Source of the DNA: Pseudomonas sp. SORT22
GTDB taxonomy: Bacteria; Pseudomonadota; Gammaproteobacteria; Pseudomonadales; Pseudomonadaceae
Length of the DNA: 64,000 nt
Assembly: GCF_018417635.1 (NCBI RefSeq)
Contig: NZ_CP071007.1
Span: 792,001-856,000 of the forward strand
Direction: 5' to 3'
Below are positions 42,715 to 51,814 of the stretch, piece after piece. The notes under the pieces are model-generated. The model was not told where the DNA came from. It did no database searches and saw nothing but the letters and a program-made list of their open reading frames with translations. Both the position numbers and the translations under genes were made by a program. The number at the start of each line of letters is the position of its first letter. Position 1 is the first letter of the stretch.

Positions 42715-44637
42715 GTGCAGAGCAATCACCTTAGCCGGCATGCCCGGCAAGTCCTCACCGTGACCCAGGGCAAGGCCCTGGCACAGGGCCCCGGCAGCGA
42801 TCCGTCGATTGCCCGTTCCTGGCTGCGTTGCCTTGAGGACTATCACCTGGATCCGGCCCAGAGCATGGCCCCGACCGTGCTCGAGCACGGCCGCGTGCTG
42901 GAAAGCCGCGAGCGCTTGCAGCAGGTACTGCAGATCGCCGGCAACGAGATGAACAGCCTGCACCAGCAGCTGTCCGGTGCCGGCCATGCGGTGCTGCTCA
43001 CCGATGCCCGCGGGGTCATCCTCAATTGCGTCACCGCGCCTACCGAACGGCGCATCTTCGAGCGCGCCGGGCTGTGGCTGGGTGCCGACTGGAGCGAGGC
43101 ACGTGAAGGTACCAACGGCATCGGCACCTGCCTGGTCGAGCGCCAGGCGGTAACCATCCACCAGGATGAGCACTTTCGTGGCCGTCATACCGGCCTGACC
43201 TGCTCGGCCAGCCCGGTGTTCGACCCGCACGGCGAGTTGCTGGCGGTGCTCGATGTATCGTCTGCCCGCGCTGATGTTTCGCGCCAGAGCCAGTTTCACA
43301 CCATGGCGCTGGTCAACCTCTCGGCGAAGATGATCGAGAGCAGCTACTTTTTGCGCTATTTCGATAACCAGTTCCTCCTGCGCTTTCATCTGCAGGCCGA
43401 ATCGGTAGGGATGTTCAGCGAAGGGCTGCTGGCCTTTGATGGCGACGGGCGGATCTGCGCGGTCAACCAGAGCGCCTTGAACCTGCTGGGCACCATCCGT
43501 GGCGGTGTGCTCGGCAAGCCTGTGGATATGTTCTTCGATTGTGCGCAGGACGAGCTGTTCAGCCGCGCCACTGCCCAGGCCAACACCAGTTGGCCGCTAC
43601 GCACCCGCGACGGCCGGGTACTGTTCGCCAGTCTGCGCGGCCAGGTGCGTTCGCTGGCGCCGGCAGCGGCGCCGTTTGTTGCCCCGGCGAAAACCTCGCA
43701 GCCCGGTGGCATCTGTCTGGTCGATCCGGCCCTGCAGAACGATTTTCGCCGGGCCGTTCGTGTGTTCGAACGCGATGTGCCATTGCTGCTGCGCGGCGAG
43801 ACCGGTTGCGGCAAGGAGGCCTTCGCCAAAGCCGTGCACCAGGCCAGCCAACGCAGCAGCAAGGCGTTTGTTGCCCTCAACTGTGCGTCGATCCCCGAGA
43901 GCCTGATCGAGAGCGAGCTGTTCGGCTATCGCGGCGGCAGTTTTACCGGGGCGCGCAAGGAGGGCATGCGCGGCAAGCTGCAGCAGGCCGACGGTGGCAC
44001 GCTATTGCTGGACGAGATCGGCGACATGCCGCTGGCCCTGCAGACCCGTTTGCTCCGGGTGCTGGAAGACCGCATGGTGGTGCCCATCGGCGGCGAACCG
44101 CAGGCCGTCAACGTGCGCATCATCAGCGCCAGCCACCGCAACTTGCTCGAGCGGGTCGAGGATGGCAGTTTCCGCGAAGACCTTTACTACCGTCTCAACG
44201 GCCTGGAAATCGATCTGCCGGCCTTGCGCGAGCGCAGCGACAAGTCGCAGTTGCTCGACTTCATCCTGGCCGAAGAGGCCGGTGAGCAAAGCGTAAGCCT
44301 GGACCCTGCGGCGCGCCGGGCGTTGCTCGACTTCGCCTGGCCGGGCAACGTGCGCCAGCTGCGCAACGTCCTGCGTACCTTGGTGGCGCTGAGCGAAGAG
44401 GGGCACATCGAGTTTGCCGACCTGCCGGCGGTCGTTCGCCAGCCGCCGGCACTTATCAAAAGCTCCTCACCTGTGGATAACCCCGCGCCGCTGCTGGACA
44501 GCGCCGAGCGCAACGCCTTGCTGGCAGTGCTGGAGCAGCAGCGCTGGCACATGACCCATGTCGCCGCGCAGTTGGGGGTTAGCCGTAATACCTTGTATCG
44601 AAAACTTCGCAAACACGGCATCGCCCGGGACGCCTGA
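42715..44637 (+). CDS. eatR: Sigma54-dependent Fis-family activator (EatR/AcoR-like)
   Basis: The 640-residue activator has an N-terminal GAF-like sensor (about 70-190: [35 protein letters not shown]), a PAS domain (about 225-330), AAA+ domain with Walker A GETGCGKE (about 361-368), a GSFTGA variant of the sigma54-contact loop (about 408), Walker B LLLDEIGD, and a C-terminal Fis-type HTH ([25 protein letters not shown]). GTG start at 42715. Overall like AcoR; the position next to the eut genes points to an ethanolamine- or acetaldehyde-responsive activator. Confidence 0.93.
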   Translation: MQSNHLSRHARQVLTVTQGKALAQGPGSDPSIARSWLRCLEDYHLDPAQSMAPTVLEHGRVLESRERLQQVLQIAGNEMNSLHQQLSGAGHAVLLTDARGVILNCVTAPTERRIFERAGLWLGADWSEAREGTNGIGTCLVERQAVTIHQDEHFRGRHTGLTCSASPVFDPHGELLAVLDVSSARADVSRQSQFHTMALVNLSAKMIESSYFLRYFDNQFLLRFHLQAESVGMFSEGLLAFDGDGRICAVNQSALNLLGTIRGGVLGKPVDMFFDCAQDELFSRATAQANTSWPLRTRDGRVLFASLRGQVRSLAPAAAPFVAPAKTSQPGGICLVDPALQNDFRRAVRVFERDVPLLLRGETGCGKEAFAKAVHQASQRSSKAFVALNCASIPESLIESELFGYRGGSFTGARKEGMRGKLQQADGGTLLLDEIGDMPLALQTRLLRVLEDRMVVPIGGEPQAVNVRIISASHRNLLERVEDGSFREDLYYRLNGLEIDLPALRERSDKSQLLDFILAEEAGEQSVSLDPAARRALLDFAWPGNVRQLRNVLRTLVALSEEGHIEFADLPAVVRQPPALIKSSSPVDNPAPLLDSAERNALLAVLEQQRWHMTHVAAQLGVSRNTLYRKLRKHGIARDA

Positions 44638-44703
44638 GCGAAACACAGGATGCGATTTGTCGCGCCCTAGGCTACCCTGCCTCGACGTTTTGCGAGGTCG
44701 ATC

Positions 44704-46053
44704 ATGCACATTCATATTCTCGGTATTTGCGGCACTTTCATGGGTTCGCTGGCCGTGCTGGCCAAGGAGCTTGGCCATCGGGTCACCGGCTCCGATGCCA
44801 ACGTCTACCCACCGATGAGCACCCAGCTTGAAGCCCAGGGCATCGAACTTACCCAGGGCTATGACGCCGCCCAACTGGACCCGGCGCCCGACCTGGTGGT
44901 GATCGGCAACGCCCTGTCGCGGGGCAACCCGGCAGTCGAGTACGTACTGAACAAGGGCCTGCCCTACGTGTCGGGCCCGCAGTGGCTGGCCGACCACGTG
45001 CTGCAAGGCCGCTGGGTGCTGGCGGTTGCCGGCACCCATGGCAAGACCACCACCAGCAGCATGCTTGCCTGGGTGCTGGAGCACGCCGGCATGAGCCCGG
45101 GCTTCCTGATCGGCGGCGTGCCGCAGAATTTCTCGGTCTCGGCGCGCCTGGGCGGCACGCCGTTCTTCGTGGTCGAGGCCGACGAATATGACAGCGCCTT
45201 CTTCGACAAGCGCTCGAAGTTCGTGCACTACCGTCCCCGTACCGCGATCCTCAATAATCTTGAGTTCGATCATGCGGATATCTTCCCTGACCTGGCCGCC
45301 ATCGAGCGACAGTTCCACCACTTGGTGCGAACCATTCCAAGCGAAGGCCTGGTGATCCATCCGACCACCGAGCCGGCCCTTGAGCGCGTGATCAAGATGG
45401 GCTGCTGGACGCCGGTGCAGACCACCGGTGAAGGCGGGCAGTGGCAGGTCAAACTGCTCAGCGCCGACGGTTCGCGTTTCGAAGTCAGCTTCGAAGGCGA
45501 AACCCAGGGCGTGGTCGAGTGGGAGCTGACCGGCCAGCACAACGTCGCCAACGCCCTGGCTACTTTGGCGGCGGCGCGTCATGTCGGCGTGGTGCCGGCC
45601 ATGGGTATTGCCGCATTGAGCGCGTTCAAGAGCGTCAAGCGGCGGATGGAAAAGGTCGCTGAAGTACAGGGAGTGACCATCTATGACGACTTCGCTCACC
45701 ACCCGACCGCTATCGCCACCACCCTCGATGGCTTGCGCAAACGCATCGGCGATGCTCCGCTGATTGCCGTGATCGAGCCGCGCTCCAACTCGATGAAGCT
45801 CGGCGCCCACCGCGATGGCCTGCCCGAGAGCGTCAACGATGCCGACCAGGTGATCTGGTACGCACCGCCGAACCTGGGCTGGGACCTGGCCGCCACCGCC
45901 GCCGAATGCAAGGTGCCGGCTGTGGTGGCCGACAGCCTTGAAGCGATCATCGAACGGGTCAAGAGCCAGGCCAAGCCCGGTACCCAGGTGGTGATCATGA
46001 GCAATGGCGGCTTCGGCGGCCTGCACGGCAAGCTGGCCGAGGCGCTGAAATGA
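44704..46053 (+). CDS. mpl: UDP-MurNAc:tripeptide ligase Mpl (murein recycling)
   Basis: The 449-residue enzyme reattaches recycled L-Ala-gamma-D-Glu-meso-diaminopimelate to UDP-MurNAc. It is a Mur ligase relative: [16 protein letters not shown] at the N-terminus, ATP-binding [10 protein letters not shown] (about 112-121), [18 protein letters not shown] with the metal/substrate residues, and [19 protein letters not shown]. The ATG overlap with ubiX (ATGA) continues the P. aeruginosa mpl-ubiX order. Confidence 0.96.
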   Translation: MHIHILGICGTFMGSLAVLAKELGHRVTGSDANVYPPMSTQLEAQGIELTQGYDAAQLDPAPDLVVIGNALSRGNPAVEYVLNKGLPYVSGPQWLADHVLQGRWVLAVAGTHGKTTTSSMLAWVLEHAGMSPGFLIGGVPQNFSVSARLGGTPFFVVEADEYDSAFFDKRSKFVHYRPRTAILNNLEFDHADIFPDLAAIERQFHHLVRTIPSEGLVIHPTTEPALERVIKMGCWTPVQTTGEGGQWQVKLLSADGSRFEVSFEGETQGVVEWELTGQHNVANALATLAAARHVGVVPAMGIAALSAFKSVKRRMEKVAEVQGVTIYDDFAHHPTAIATTLDGLRKRIGDAPLIAVIEPRSNSMKLGAHRDGLPESVNDADQVIWYAPPNLGWDLAATAAECKVPAVVADSLEAIIERVKSQAKPGTQVVIMSNGGFGGLHGKLAEALK

Positions 46054-46679
46054 GCGGGCCGGAACGCATCACCCTGGCCATGACCGGGGCTTCGGGGGCG
46101 CAGTATGGGCTGCGCCTGCTCGATTGCCTGGTGCGCGAAGACCGCGAGGTGCATTTTCTGATCTCCAAGGCCGCGCAACTGGTGATGGCCACCGAGACTG
46201 ATGTGTTGCTGCCGGCCAAACCGCAAGCCATGCAGGCCTTCCTCACCGAGTACACCGGCGCTGCCGCCGGGCAGATCCGCGTGTATGGCAAGGAAGACTG
46301 GATGTCGCCGGTCGCCTCGGGCTCTGGCGCGCCGGCGGCGATGGTGGTGGTGCCGTGCTCGACCGGGACCTTGTCGGCGATTGCCACCGGCGCCTGCAAC
46401 AATCTGATCGAGCGGGCTGCAGACGTGACCCTGAAGGAGCGTCGGCAGTTGATCCTGGTGCCGCGTGAGGCACCGTTCTCGACCATCCACCTGGAGAACA
46501 TGCTTAAGCTGTCGAACATGGGCGCGGTGATCCTGCCGGCGGCGCCGGGCTTTTATCATCAGCCGCAGACCATCGACGACCTGATCGACTTTGTTGTCGC
46601 ACGGATCCTCAACCTGCTGAACATTCCCCAGGACATGCTGCCGCGTTGGGGCGAGCATCATCTGGGCGCGGATGAATGA
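46050..46679 (+). CDS. ubiX: Flavin prenyltransferase UbiX
   Basis: The 209-residue enzyme makes prenylated FMN for the decarboxylase UbiD in ubiquinone synthesis. Motifs: the flavin-binding [17 protein letters not shown] at the start, [52 protein letters not shown] and [18 protein letters not shown]. It starts within the mpl stop and overlaps the small lipoprotein gene start. Confidence 0.97.
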   Translation: MSGPERITLAMTGASGAQYGLRLLDCLVREDREVHFLISKAAQLVMATETDVLLPAKPQAMQAFLTEYTGAAAGQIRVYGKEDWMSPVASGSGAPAAMVVVPCSTGTLSAIATGACNNLIERAADVTLKERRQLILVPREAPFSTIHLENMLKLSNMGAVILPAAPGFYHQPQTIDDLIDFVVARILNLLNIPQDMLPRWGEHHLGADE

Positions 46680-46963
46680 AGCGCCTGCTGGGCGTGATGC
46701 TGCTGTGCGTGATGGCTAGCGGTTGCGCCAGTGTGCGCACCCTGGACGCGGCCAAACCGGGGGCGCCGGTGGTATATGCCGGTACGCGCCTGGATCTGTA
46801 TGCGTTGCAGGGCGGTTGTTGCGCCATTGACCGCTTTGGCGCCGAGGCGCCGAAGTATCCCGGGCTGGACCTGCCGGGCAGTGCCTTGCTTGATACCGTG
46901 CTGCTACCGCTGTCGGTATTGACCGCGCTGGGAATTGGCTTTCAGGCGACGGGCGGGTTGTAG
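46676..46963 (+). CDS. YceK/YidQ family lipoprotein
   Basis: A 95-residue lipoprotein with [20 protein letters not shown] giving lipobox ASGC. The remainder has the YceK/YidQ pattern: [10 protein letters not shown] followed by [17 protein letters not shown], a hydrophobic segment near the C-terminus. Function unknown. Translationally coupled to ubiX (ATGA overlap) and followed at once by a REP palindrome. Confidence 0.85.
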   Translation: MKRLLGVMLLCVMASGCASVRTLDAAKPGAPVVYAGTRLDLYALQGGCCAIDRFGAEAPKYPGLDLPGSALLDTVLLPLSVLTALGIGFQATGGL

Positions 46964-46974
46964 CGGCTGGCCTG

Positions 46975-47028
46975 ATCGCGGGGCAAGCCCGCTCCCACAC
47001 ACTCTGTGGGAGGGGGTTGCCCCGCGAT
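46975..47028. repeat. REP palindrome, copy 4
   Basis: Imperfect inverted repeat ATCGCGGGGCAAGCCCGC ... GGGTTGCCCCGCGAT between the converging lipoprotein and Rossmann-fold genes. The right arm reads GGGAGGGGGTTGCC where the perfect form has GGGAGCGGGCTTGCC, so it has decayed. Confidence 0.9.
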
Positions 47029-47030
47029 TG

Positions 47031-47672
47031 CTACTTGCCCAACCGGCGCAATTCATCCGACTCGACAATCCGGATCCCGTCCTGCTCTTCCAGCGCCAAA
47101 CGCCACAGCGCCCTGGCCAGTTGGCAGGCCTCGATGCCCCGGTACTTGCCCGGGATCAGCTTCGACAGCGGCCCGGCCAAGCGTTCCGACATCCGCGGTT
47201 CGATGCGGTCACCCAGCAGCAGCGAAGGCCGGGCGATGGTCAGTTGCGGCCAGTCCTGGGCCTTCAATGCGGCCTCCATTTCGCCTTTGACCCGGTTGTA
47301 GAAGATCGGCGATCTGCGGTCGGCGCCCAGGGCGCTGACCACCAGCAGGTGCCGCGCGCCCATCTCCCGGGCGCGCTTGCCGAAGGCGACGACCATGTCC
47401 AGGTCGACCGCGCGAAAGGCCGGCTCGGACCCTGCCTGCTTGATCGTGGTGCCCAGGCAGCAGAAGGCGATGTCGACGCGACCTGCCAGTTGCGGGAGGA
47501 ACACCGCCGGGTCACCCACCGGGTTTTCCAGGTGCGGGTGTTCGGCCAGTGGGCGACGGGTGGGGGCCAATACGCGGCTGACGGTGGGCTCGTTGAGCAG
47601 CCGATCAAGTAAGTGTTCACCGGTAAGACCGGTGGCTCCGGCAAGCAGGATGTGCTGAGGCGTCAAGTACAT
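47031..47672 (-). CDS. NAD(P)-binding Rossmann-fold protein (atypical SDR)
   Basis: The 213-residue protein has the dinucleotide-binding start [19 protein letters not shown] (about 8-26), [16 protein letters not shown] and [25 protein letters not shown], where the YxxxK of SDRs reads Y-N-R-V-K. This resembles the HTATIP2/TIP30-like atypical SDR group. Substrate unknown. It is 26 bases downstream of the MORN-peptidase gene on the same strand. Confidence 0.88.
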   Translation of the reverse strand: MYLTPQHILLAGATGLTGEHLLDRLLNEPTVSRVLAPTRRPLAEHPHLENPVGDPAVFLPQLAGRVDIAFCCLGTTIKQAGSEPAFRAVDLDMVVAFGKRAREMGARHLLVVSALGADRRSPIFYNRVKGEMEAALKAQDWPQLTIARPSLLLGDRIEPRMSERLAGPLSKLIPGKYRGIEACQLARALWRLALEEQDGIRIVESDELRRLGK

Positions 47673-47698
47673 GATGTCTCTCCCTTGATACAGTCAGC

Positions 47699-49432
47699 TT
47701 AGTGGTTGCCAGCATTTTTTGCATGCTCGGCCTGTTGCTTGCCCGCATCACTTTGCAAGGCTTTGCGCGCTTGTTGCTGGCGCAGGCGCTGCCAGTGATC
47801 GAGTACGCCCTTGGGTGCCCAGATCTGAGGCTCGGAGGCATCGAAGCCTTCAATGGCCTCGCGCTCGGAGACGCTGGCGCTGGCCCGCTCGAAGGCCTGC
47901 TGCAGGTCGTCGGTCTGGTTCAGGGCCTGGGCGAACAGGGCGTCGCCAAAGTAGGTGAAGTCGGCTTCTTCGGAGCAGCCGAACGACACCCGGTCGGCGC
48001 GCGAGGCGGTCATGATCAGGGTCCGCTCGTCTTTGAGCGGGGCGATATAGCCGCCTGAATAACAGGCCGAGATGACAATGATCTTGTCGCGGTCTTTCAA
48101 GGGCGCCAGGGTCGTGGCCAGGGCATCGGCGGGCAGGTCTGCCAGTTGCAGGCGCGGCTGGTCGAGTACCAGTTCGTGCTCGTGGCTGCCGTGGCTGGTC
48201 AGGTAGATGAACACCAGGTCTTCCGGGCCGCTGCGTTCGGCCAGGGTGCGCACGGCGCGGGCAAGGTTCTCGCGGGTGGCCATGGGCCGGTCGCTGAGGT
48301 GGTCGCGGTGGTTGACCAGGCTGATCTGGCCGACCGCGCCAAAGCGGCTCTTGAGCATGTTGCTGACGTAATCGGCCTCGCGCAGGAACACGCTCTGTTT
48401 GCCATCGCCCCCCAGGGCCAGGCTGTAGAGTTCGATGTCCGGGGTCGAGGCCGGCACCTTGGCCAGCGCTTGGTCGAGCAGGCCGCCCTGGTTGAGCAGC
48501 GCCAGTTCCAGCGGGTCGGGCAGCAGTTTGCCGTGCTCGTCGCGCACGCGCTGGCCATTGAGCCACTGGCCGCTTTCATTGCGCCCGTCGAGCAGGGTCA
48601 GGCGGCCGTTGCCCTGGTAGGTGTCGTTCTCGAAGCCGCCGACATAGACACTGCCGTCCGGCAACTGCAGGCGCCCGTTACCGGAAAACCGCCAGTCGCG
48701 AAAATACCCCTTGTAGTGGCTGCCGTCGCTGCCGATCAGCTCGCCCTTGCCGCTGAGCGAGCCGTCCTTGAACTGGCCGATCCACACGTCACCATCAGTG
48801 TTTTCGTAACGGCCGCGGCCTTCCAGGCGGTTGTCATGGAAGGCACCGATGTACTGGTCGCCTTCGGCGCTGTTGAAGGTACCGCTGCCTTCGAGCTGGC
48901 CGTTGACGAAACGGCCGCTGAACTGGTTGCCGCTGGCGTCGCTGCGGATGCCTTCGCCATTGGGTTTGCCGCGGGCGAACAGGCCCTGGTACTGGCTGCC
49001 GTCAGCCAGTTCGAGATGGCCGGCGCCGTGGTACTGGTCGTCCTTGAACTGGCCACGGTAAAGCAGGCCGGGTTCCTTGAGGGTGCCTTCGCCGTCGCGG
49101 CGGCCGAGCTTGAACCCACCGGTGTAGCTGCTGCCCGGTGTTTTCAGGGTGCCCAGGCCGTGGAACAGGCCCTGCTGGAACCCGCCGCGGTAGACCTCGC
49201 CATTGCTGCCATGCCATTCACCCTGGCCATGCCACTGGCCATTGAGGAAGTTGCCCTTGTACCAACTGCCGTTGGGGTAGTCGATGCGCCCGGCACCTTG
49301 CAGCAGGCCGTCGACCACCTCGCCCCGATAGCGGCCGCCATCGGGCAGGCGCGCATCGGGCGGCGACAGGGGTTCGCCGTCACCGCAAGCGGCCAGTAGC
49401 AGGGTCAGGGCAAGGGGAACGAGTGGGCGCAT
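47699..49432 (-). CDS. MORN-repeat lipoprotein with C13 (legumain/caspase-like) peptidase domain
   Basis: The 577-residue protein begins with lipobox LAAC (MRPLVPLALTLLLAACGDG). Residues about 30-305 hold roughly eleven to twelve MORN-like repeats of the pattern G..Y.G.f.dg...G.G. The C-terminal half is a clan CD peptidase of C13 type, with catalytic His414 in TSHGSHEHE and Cys457 in VISACYSGGY. MORN repeats often bind membranes or scaffolds. The combination suggests a surface or periplasmic regulated protease. Asp or Gly after the lipid-bound Cys (CGD) does not clearly retain it in the inner membrane. Substrate unknown. Confidence 0.9.
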   Translation of the reverse strand: MRPLVPLALTLLLAACGDGEPLSPPDARLPDGGRYRGEVVDGLLQGAGRIDYPNGSWYKGNFLNGQWHGQGEWHGSNGEVYRGGFQQGLFHGLGTLKTPGSSYTGGFKLGRRDGEGTLKEPGLLYRGQFKDDQYHGAGHLELADGSQYQGLFARGKPNGEGIRSDASGNQFSGRFVNGQLEGSGTFNSAEGDQYIGAFHDNRLEGRGRYENTDGDVWIGQFKDGSLSGKGELIGSDGSHYKGYFRDWRFSGNGRLQLPDGSVYVGGFENDTYQGNGRLTLLDGRNESGQWLNGQRVRDEHGKLLPDPLELALLNQGGLLDQALAKVPASTPDIELYSLALGGDGKQSVFLREADYVSNMLKSRFGAVGQISLVNHRDHLSDRPMATRENLARAVRTLAERSGPEDLVFIYLTSHGSHEHELVLDQPRLQLADLPADALATTLAPLKDRDKIIVISACYSGGYIAPLKDERTLIMTASRADRVSFGCSEEADFTYFGDALFAQALNQTDDLQQAFERASASVSEREAIEGFDASEPQIWAPKGVLDHWQRLRQQQARKALQSDAGKQQAEHAKNAGNH

Positions 49433-49520
49433 GGCGGGGTCCGGACAAGTGAGGCCCCGAGTATGCCGTAGAACGCGGGGGGTGAAACAGTCGCCAGGAC
49501 GGTTTCACCCAGTGCCTGGC

Positions 49521-49976
49521 TCAGATGAAGCAGAGCGACAGCGGTTCGGCGATGTAGGCAGGTTTTTCCTGGCCTTCGATTTCCAGGGTGGCGGTGACCT
49601 TGAGCAGCCACTGTCCGGGTTTCTTCTCGGTCACCTCGGCCAGATCGACCTTGAGCCGCACCTTGCTGTCGACTTTCACCGGCTGGATGAAACGCACGCT
49701 GTCCAGGCCATAGTTGACGGCCATTTTCAGGCCTTCAGGCACAACCAGAATGCCTTCCATCAACTTGGGGATCAGCGACAGGGTGAGAAAACCGTGAGCG
49801 ATGGTGCTGCCAAATGGCGTTTTTGCCGCCTTGTCCGGGTCGACATGGATGAACTGAAAGTCGCCGGTCGCCTCGGCAAACAGGTTGATGCGCTGTTGAT
49901 CGATGGTCAGCCATTCGGAACGTCCCAGTTCCTTTCCAACGTACTGCGAAAGCTCTGCAACAGGTACATAGGGCAT
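49521..49976 (-). CDS. MaoC family (R)-hydratase
   Basis: The 151-residue hot-dog protein has the (R)-specific enoyl-CoA hydratase motif FAEATGDFQFIHVDPDKA with catalytic Asp/His (about 33-44) followed by FGSTIAHGFLTLSLIP. Such enzymes supply (R)-3-hydroxyacyl-CoA or dehydrate it. No PHA gene is nearby, so the pathway is not set. Alone on its strand, divergent from lrgA. Confidence 0.92.
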   Translation of the reverse strand: MPYVPVAELSQYVGKELGRSEWLTIDQQRINLFAEATGDFQFIHVDPDKAAKTPFGSTIAHGFLTLSLIPKLMEGILVVPEGLKMAVNYGLDSVRFIQPVKVDSKVRLKVDLAEVTEKKPGQWLLKVTATLEIEGQEKPAYIAEPLSLCFI

Positions 49977-50078
49977 TGTGACTCTCCAGATTGTCTTTGG
50001 TTTTGTTATGACTTCGGCAGATTCGAAAGTCTAAGATCAGCACGCCTGCAGGAAGTGGTCAAGTCGGCGAAGATCGGC

Positions 50079-50108
50079 TTATAGCCCGGTCGTTAGCGTG
50101 CTTATAAT
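50079..50108 (+). promoter_or_regulatory. Likely sigma70 promoter of lrgAB
   Basis: A perfect TATAAT at 50103-50108 has a weak -35-like TTATAG at 50079-50084 with an 18-base spacer. It lies 27 bases before the lrgA ATG; the AAGGAG ribosome-binding site is between. Confidence 0.45.
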
Positions 50109-50134
50109 GGCCGCCAGGCCTCAAGGAGATGCTT

Positions 50135-50497
50135 ATGCTGTTGCGTGGTTTGACCTGGCTGGTGCTGTTCCAGTTGCTCGGAACGGCGATCAATCACCTG
50201 GTGGTGCCGATCCTCCCCGGGCCGATCATCGGCCTGCTGTTGCTGCTGGTGTACCTGATGCTGCGTGGCGAGGTGGGCGCGCCCCTGAGCGAGGCGGCCA
50301 ACAGCCTGCTGCGCTACTTGCCACTGCTGCTGGTGCCGCCGGCGGTGGGGGTAATGGTCTATGCCGCAGATATCGCCGCCGACTTCTGGGCCATCGTCGG
50401 CGCCCTGGTGCTGTCGGCGCTGCTCACCCTGGTGTTCGTCGGCGTGCTGATGCACAAACTGATGGCCCGCCAGGGCAGCCATGAGGAGCAGCCATGA
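50135..50497 (+). CDS. lrgA: CidA/LrgA family holin-like protein
   Basis: The 120-residue protein has four membrane segments with the family stretch LGTAINHLVVPILPGPIIGLLLLL and LPLLLVPPAVGVMVY. CidA/LrgA proteins are holin-like and are thought to modulate autolysis or export pyruvate/small metabolites. The ATG at 50135 is chosen because AAGGAG is six bases upstream; the ATG at 50129 would abut it. It overlaps lrgB by four bases. Confidence 0.93.
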   Translation: MLLRGLTWLVLFQLLGTAINHLVVPILPGPIIGLLLLLVYLMLRGEVGAPLSEAANSLLRYLPLLLVPPAVGVMVYAADIAADFWAIVGALVLSALLTLVFVGVLMHKLMARQGSHEEQP

Positions 50498-51210
50498 GCC
50501 TGGACTGGAGCGGCGCCGTCAACGCCGTCATTCACCATCCGCTGTTTGGCATCGGCATCACCCTGGGCGCCTACCAGCTGGTGCTGGCGGCCTACGAGAA
50601 AACCCGCTGGATCTTCCTGCAGCCGGTGCTGGTGTCGATGCTGGTAGTCATTGGCGTACTGCTGGGCTGTGGCCTGACTTACAGCGAATATCGCAAAAGC
50701 ACCGAGATCATGAACATCCTCCTGGGCCCGGCGACCGTGGCCCTGGCGGTGCCGCTCTATCTCAACCTGCGGCGCATTCGCCAGCTGTTCTGGCCGACCT
50801 TTACTACGCTGGTAATCGGAGGGGTGTTCGCCACCGGCGCCTGCCTGTTGCTGGGCTGGTGGTTTGGCGCCGAGCACATGATCCTGATGACCATGGCGCC
50901 AAAATCGGTGACCTCGCCGATTGCCATGCTGGTGGCCGAGCAGATTGGCGGCGTGGCCGCGCTGGCGGCGGTGTTCGTGTTGATCACCGGGGTGATCGGG
51001 GCGATTTTCGGCCCGGCGCTGCTGTCGCGTTGTGGTGTGCACAGCCCTGAAGCGCGCGGCATGGCTTTAGGCGTGACTGCGCATGCGGTTGGTACTTCGG
51101 TAGCGCTGCAGGAAAGTGAAGAATGCGGGGCCTTCGCGGCCCTGGCGATGAGCCTGATGGGGGTTGCCACGGCGGTATTCCTGCCACTGGCGGTTAGCCT
51201 GGTTGCTTGA
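50494..51210 (+). CDS. lrgB: LrgB family protein
   Basis: The 238-residue membrane partner has the LrgB signature NILLGPATVALAVPLYLNL and MMAPKSVTSPIAMLVAEQIGG-like region (TMAPKSVTSPIAML) and ARGMALGVTAHAVGTS. It functions with LrgA as a two-component membrane system. It is coupled to lrgA by an ATGA overlap and followed after nine bases by the LON-domain gene. Confidence 0.95.
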   Translation: MSLDWSGAVNAVIHHPLFGIGITLGAYQLVLAAYEKTRWIFLQPVLVSMLVVIGVLLGCGLTYSEYRKSTEIMNILLGPATVALAVPLYLNLRRIRQLFWPTFTTLVIGGVFATGACLLLGWWFGAEHMILMTMAPKSVTSPIAMLVAEQIGGVAALAAVFVLITGVIGAIFGPALLSRCGVHSPEARGMALGVTAHAVGTSVALQESEECGAFAALAMSLMGVATAVFLPLAVSLVA

Positions 51211-51219
51211 GGAGTTGCA

Positions 51220-51810
51220 ATGACGTTACCCCTGTTTCCGCTCAATACCGTGCTGTTCCCGGGCTGCTTTCTCGATCTGCAGATCTTCGAGGCGCGTTAC
51301 CTGGACATGATCGGTCGCATCATGAAGCAGGGCGGTGGTTTTGGCGTGGTGTGCATCCTTGAGGGCGAGCAGGTTGGCGCTGCGCCCAGCGGTTTCTCGC
51401 AGGTTGGCTGCGAGGCGCTGATTCGCGATTTTCAGCAGCAGGACAACGGCCTGCTGGGGATTCGGGTCGAAGGCACCCGGCGCTTTCGTGTCGGGCCGTT
51501 CGAGGTGCAGAAGGACCAGTTGCTGGTCGCTGATGTGTCGTGGCTGCCGGAGCTTGCCGACGAGCCGCTGGAAGATGACCATCACGACTTGCTGGCGCTG
51601 CTGCAAGCCCTGGGCGAGCACCCGATGGTCGAGGCGCTGGGCATGCCGGTGACGGTCCACGGCCAGCAGGCCCTGGCCAACCAGCTCGCCTACCTGCTGC
51701 CGTTCGTTGAAGAAGACAAACTCGACCTGCTGGCCATCGACTCACCGCACAAGCGCCTGGAGGCTATCCAGGCGCTGCTTGACCGGCTGCAAGGCGAGCT
51801 GTTCGCCTGA
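51220..51810 (+). CDS. LON N-terminal (substrate-binding) domain protein
   Basis: The 196-residue protein has MTLPLFPLNTVLFPGCFLDLQIFEARYLDMI, the hallmark of the Lon N-terminal domain, then DLLALLQALGEH. It has no ATPase or protease domain. Such proteins exist across Proteobacteria with no confirmed activity, though they may act as protease adaptors. It follows lrgB in the same direction and converges on the DedA-PAP2 gene four bases away. Confidence 0.9.
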   Translation: MTLPLFPLNTVLFPGCFLDLQIFEARYLDMIGRIMKQGGGFGVVCILEGEQVGAAPSGFSQVGCEALIRDFQQQDNGLLGIRVEGTRRFRVGPFEVQKDQLLVADVSWLPELADEPLEDDHHDLLALLQALGEHPMVEALGMPVTVHGQQALANQLAYLLPFVEEDKLDLLAIDSPHKRLEAIQALLDRLQGELFA

Positions 51811-51814
51811 TGCC

